From a bacterium (GTDB lineage Bacteria > CBDUZB01 > JAGLHV01): a stretch of DNA of 7,809 bases. The notes beneath the pieces are model-generated. The model did not search any database, was not told where the DNA came from, and saw only the letters and a program-made list of their open reading frames with translations. Numbering within the stretch: the first letter of the stretch is position 1; each line of letters begins with the position of its first letter. The position numbers were made by a program, and so were the translations under genes. Positions 5,363 through 7,809 of the stretch are shown here, piece after piece. The stretch is from positions 1 to 7,809 of the forward strand of contig JAGLYT010000070.1 of the NCBI GenBank assembly GCA_023132075.1, read 5' to 3'.

Positions 5363-6313
5363 GAAAAAATAAAAATGGGTGTAGTTGGGGTAGGATATTT
5401 GGGACGGCATCATGCACGTATTTACAGTAAAATGGATAATGTGGAATTAGTGGGAATAGTGGATGTAGACGAGAAAGCTGCTTTAAAGATTTCCAAAGAA
5501 TATAAAGTGCCGGTTTATAGTTCAGCGGATGAGCTTTCCTTTAAAGTAGAAGCGGTAAGTATTGCTGTTCCGACTAAATTACATCATAAAATAGGAAAAG
5601 TGTTTTTGGAAAAAGGGATACATACTTTAATAGAAAAGCCAATTACAAATTCTTTGGAAGAAGCGGAAGAATTACTTCAAACTGCTAAAGAAAAAAATTG
5701 TATTTTACAGGTAGGACATGTTGAACGATTTAATCCTGCTGTTGATGAAGCGCAAAAACATGTAAATAATCCCCGTTTTATAGAAAGTTATAGACTGGGT
5801 CCTTTTAATCCCCGGGCCAGTGAGGTGGGGGTAGTTCTGGATTTAATGATTCACGATATTGATATTATCCTTTTTTTGGTAAATTCTCCGGTAATCAATA
5901 TTGATGCAGTAGGAGCGGATATTTTAACCGACAAAGAAGATATTGCTACTGCTCATCTTAATTTTGAAAATGGGTGCGTAGCGAATGTTACTGCCAGCCG
6001 GGTTACTTTGGAGACAATGAGAAAGATTCGTATATTTCAGGAGAATGCTTATATTTCCTTGGATTATGCAAAGCAAAGTTTGAAAATTTATAAAAAGAAA
6101 AAATCTTCTTCTCCGGTAAAGTCTATGTCGGATATAAAAATAATTAAACCAAAATTGTTTTCCGGAGAGCCGTTGGAAGCGGAACTTAAAGAATTTGTTA
6201 GTTGCGTTAGGGAAGGAAGAAAGCCGCTTGTTTCCGGAGAACACGGGAGAAATGCTTTAGAGGTGGGTTTGGAGATTTTGAGAAAATTAAAAGGATACAA
6301 AAATAGTGTCTAA
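5360..6313 (+). CDS. Gfo/Idh/MocA-family NAD(P)-dependent oxidoreductase in the lipid A cluster
   Basis: A 317-residue cytoplasmic dehydrogenase. The N-terminal Rossmann domain shows GVVGVGYLG (7-15) with the dinucleotide-binding glycines, and IVDVDE (33-38) with an acidic end to strand 2, which favours NAD over NADP. The family motif EKPIT is at 92-96 (Lys93), followed by QVGHVERFNPA (117-127). The C-terminal alpha/beta domain holds DLMIHDIDI (161-169), where His165 is at the usual catalytic position. Such enzymes oxidise or reduce a sugar hydroxyl. Placement between lpxI and lpxB and an 8-nt overlap with lpxB point to a nucleotide-sugar or lipid A precursor substrate. In Acidithiobacillus ferrooxidans GnnA, a member of this family lying between lpxA and lpxB, oxidises C3 of UDP-GlcNAc ahead of transamination by GnnB. 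No GnnB-like aminotransferase is in the window, so GnnA activity is only a hypothesis. GTG 5360 is chosen on its ribosome binding site, with ATG 5348 as the alternative. Confidence 0.85.
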   Translation: MEKIKMGVVGVGYLGRHHARIYSKMDNVELVGIVDVDEKAALKISKEYKVPVYSSADELSFKVEAVSIAVPTKLHHKIGKVFLEKGIHTLIEKPITNSLEEAEELLQTAKEKNCILQVGHVERFNPAVDEAQKHVNNPRFIESYRLGPFNPRASEVGVVLDLMIHDIDIILFLVNSPVINIDAVGADILTDKEDIATAHLNFENGCVANVTASRVTLETMRKIRIFQENAYISLDYAKQSLKIYKKKKSSSPVKSMSDIKIIKPKLFSGEPLEAELKEFVSCVREGRKPLVSGEHGRNALEVGLEILRKLKGYKNSV

Positions 6314-7448
6314 AAAAATACTTATTATTGCGGGTGATCCATCCGGTGATACACATGGAGCAAATTTAATCCACAGTTTGCAGCAAATTTTTCCTCAACT
6401 TGAAATATATGTTTTGGGCGGTGAAAAAATGCAAGCTGAGAAAATTAATTTTTTATATAATCTGGTGGATTTAACCGTAATAGGTTTTTTTGAAGTGCTA
6501 AAGAAAATTGTGGATTTTTGGAAAGTTTTTAATCTGGTTAAACTTTTTCTTAAAAAAGAAAAGCCTGACGCAATAGTGTTGATTGATGCTCCGGGATTTA
6601 ATTTAAGAGTGGCGAATGTAGCAAAAAAAATGGGTATACCTGTGGTGTATTATGTTTCTCCGCAAGTGTGGGCATGGGGTAAAAATAGAATAAAAAAAAT
6701 ATCCCGGCTGGTTAAAAAAATGTTGGTTTTTTTCTCTTTTGAGGAGAGGATGTATAAACAGGAAAAAATTGATGTTTCTTTTGTCGGCCACCCGATGTTA
6801 GATGCAATAAATCCTGATAAGAATAAAAATCAAACATGCAGTTTGCTGGGGTTAAAAGAAGAAAATCCTATTATTGGGATTATGCCGGGTAGCCGCAAAC
6901 AGGAAATTGATTATTTATTGCCGGAAATGTTAAAGATAAGTAAAGCAATAATTTCCCGGATTCCTCAGGCACAGTTTGTTTTTCCCTTATCGGAAAATAT
7001 ATCTATGGATTATATTAAACCATTTAAAATTCCTGAGGATAAGTTTCAAATTGTCCGGGATAAAGATTATAATGTCAGAAAGATAATGGATTTAGCCCTG
7101 GTAGCTTCCGGGACGGCAACTCTGGAAAATGCCTGTTTGGGTGTTCCGATGATTATTATGTACAGGGTCTCCCGTGTGTCTTATTTTTTAGCAAAAAGAT
7201 TGATAAAGGTCCCTTTTATTGGTTTGGTAAATATAATTGCCGGAGAAAAAATTGTTCCTGAATTTATTCAGGATGAGATAAAATCAGAAGATATTGCTCA
7301 AAAAGCATTAACATGGTTAAAGTCTCCGCAAACCTTGTTGGAAATTAAAGAAAAGTTGCATATAGTAAAGGAAAAACTGGGAAAACCTGGGGCTTCCCGC
7401 AAAGCTGCTGAGGAAATACGGAGATTATTGGTACATACAGGAGAATGA
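6306..7448 (+). CDS. lpxB: LpxB, lipid A disaccharide synthase
   Basis: Encodes a 380-residue GT19 glycosyltransferase (E. coli 382), peripheral on the inner membrane. It joins UDP-2,3-diacylglucosamine to lipid X to give the beta-1,6 disaccharide 1-phosphate. The N-terminal signature GDPSGDTHGA (10-19) is followed by IGFFEVLKK (59-67), IDAPGFNLRVA (93-103; its Asp aligns with the essential Asp98 region of E. coli) and YYVSPQVWAWGKNRIKKI (115-132). The C-terminal half has VGHPMLD (160-166), IMPGSRKQEI (192-201), VASGTATLENACLGVP (266-281) and FIGLVNIIAGEKIVPEFIQ (304-322). The family landmarks are complete and unbroken. The GTG start lies inside the last codons of the oxidoreductase gene (8-nt overlap), with AAGGA (6291-6295) 10 nt upstream. 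It is followed after 1 nt by msbA. Confidence 0.96.
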   Translation: MSKKILIIAGDPSGDTHGANLIHSLQQIFPQLEIYVLGGEKMQAEKINFLYNLVDLTVIGFFEVLKKIVDFWKVFNLVKLFLKKEKPDAIVLIDAPGFNLRVANVAKKMGIPVVYYVSPQVWAWGKNRIKKISRLVKKMLVFFSFEERMYKQEKIDVSFVGHPMLDAINPDKNKNQTCSLLGLKEENPIIGIMPGSRKQEIDYLLPEMLKISKAIISRIPQAQFVFPLSENISMDYIKPFKIPEDKFQIVRDKDYNVRKIMDLALVASGTATLENACLGVPMIIMYRVSRVSYFLAKRLIKVPFIGLVNIIAGEKIVPEFIQDEIKSEDIAQKALTWLKSPQTLLEIKEKLHIVKEKLGKPGASRKAAEEIRRLLVHTGE

Positions 7449-7452
7449 ATTG
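7439..7452 (+). promoter_or_regulatory. Ribosome binding site fixing the msbA start at TTG 7450
   Basis: AGGAG (7439-7443), inside the lpxB 3' end, is 6 nt before TTG 7450-7452. The nearer ATG at 7445 is in another frame that stops after 18 codons. The TTG gives MYKRLLSYVKPYK, which is the usual MsbA-type N-terminus, so a rare TTG start is the best reading. Confidence 0.75.
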
Positions 7453-7809
7453 TATAAACGTTTGCTTAGTTATGTTAAACCCTATAAACTTAGATTTTTA
7501 GAGTCTATGATTTGTATGGTGTTTGTGGCTGCTTTAACTGCTCTTTCTATGTATATCCTTAAGGATGTGGTTGATAGAGTTTTAATTGAAAAAAACGCAA
7601 AAACGTTATTCTGGATTTGTTTGATTGTTCCTTTAATTTACATTTTCAAAGGGTTATTTTCTTATGGACAAACTTATTTGATGGGGTACATCGGGCAAAA
7701 AGTAGTCTTGAATATACGCAACCAGCTTTATGAACAGTTGCAAAGGCTTTCTTTGGACTTTTACAGTAAAAATTCCACAGGTGAAATAATGTCCCGTTTA
7801 ACCAATGAT
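7450..7809 (+). CDS. msbA: MsbA-type lipid A ABC exporter, N-terminal part (partial)
   Basis: The first 120 codons of a half-size ABC exporter that runs off the window end. The N-terminus RLLSYVKPYKLRF is typical of MsbA-type transporters. Two membrane helices are visible, at about 16-38 and 52-75. Between and after them are KDVVDRVLIEK (38-48), FKGLFSYGQTYLMGYIGQKVV (start 66) and FYSKNSTGEIMSRLTND (104-120), which leads to the coupling helix region conserved in the family. The ATP-binding domain lies outside. MsbA flips core lipid A across the inner membrane. Sitting 1 nt after lpxB, it would complete the synthesis-export unit. Generic multidrug half-transporters have similar transmembrane domains, so the assignment rests partly on the neighbours. 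Confidence 0.88.
   Translation, partial: MYKRLLSYVKPYKLRFLESMICMVFVAALTALSMYILKDVVDRVLIEKNAKTLFWICLIVPLIYIFKGLFSYGQTYLMGYIGQKVVLNIRNQLYEQLQRLSLDFYSKNSTGEIMSRLTND

Overview
The window is a compact, plus-strand, AT-rich outer-membrane and lipid A biosynthesis cluster from a Gram-negative (diderm) bacterium. In order it holds the last codons of bamA, a skp/ompH-type periplasmic chaperone, lpxD, a fused lpxC-fabZ, lpxA, lpxI, a Gfo/Idh/MocA-family oxidoreductase, lpxB, and the first 120 codons of an MsbA-type ABC exporter. Every long reading frame on the minus strand is a shadow of these genes. No RNA gene, CRISPR array, transposase or integrase is visible.

The genes give most of the Raetz pathway. 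LpxA acylates UDP-GlcNAc, LpxC deacetylates it and LpxD adds the second acyl chain. LpxI cleaves UDP-diacylglucosamine to lipid X, and LpxB condenses the two to disaccharide 1-phosphate. MsbA would flip the finished lipid. The FabZ half of the fusion makes unsaturated acyl-ACP from the same 3-hydroxyacyl-ACP pool that LpxA and LpxD draw on. BamA and the Skp-like chaperone serve outer-membrane protein assembly. LpxK, KdtA/WaaA and late acyltransferases are not in the window and may lie downstream of msbA. LpxI instead of LpxH, the LpxC-FabZ fusion, the AT-rich composition and the hairpin-filled gaps suggest an uncultivated-type lineage such as Omnitrophota or a neighbouring deep diderm phylum. 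That placement is inferred from general recollection of such genomes and is uncertain.

The coding parts are tightly packed: ompH/lpxD overlap by 4 nt, lpxD-lpxC are 4 nt apart, lpxA/lpxI overlap by 1 nt, gfo/lpxB overlap by 8 nt, and lpxB-msbA are 1 nt apart. Three gaps break the packing (115-344, 3429-3601, 5173-5359), and each is filled with GC-rich hairpins and/or short degenerate tandem repeats. Two of these gaps carry the same 19-bp hairpin core, and in the second the hairpin is duplicated. These gap elements are the least explained part of the window.

Other points to note are a long non-helical insert with an internal duplication in the Skp-like protein, and a Gfo/Idh gene placed where GnnA lies in bacteria that make 3-amino (N-linked) lipid A. 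Several starts differ from the longest frame and are set by Shine-Dalgarno sites: lpxA GTG at 3602, gfo GTG at 5360 and msbA TTG at 7450.
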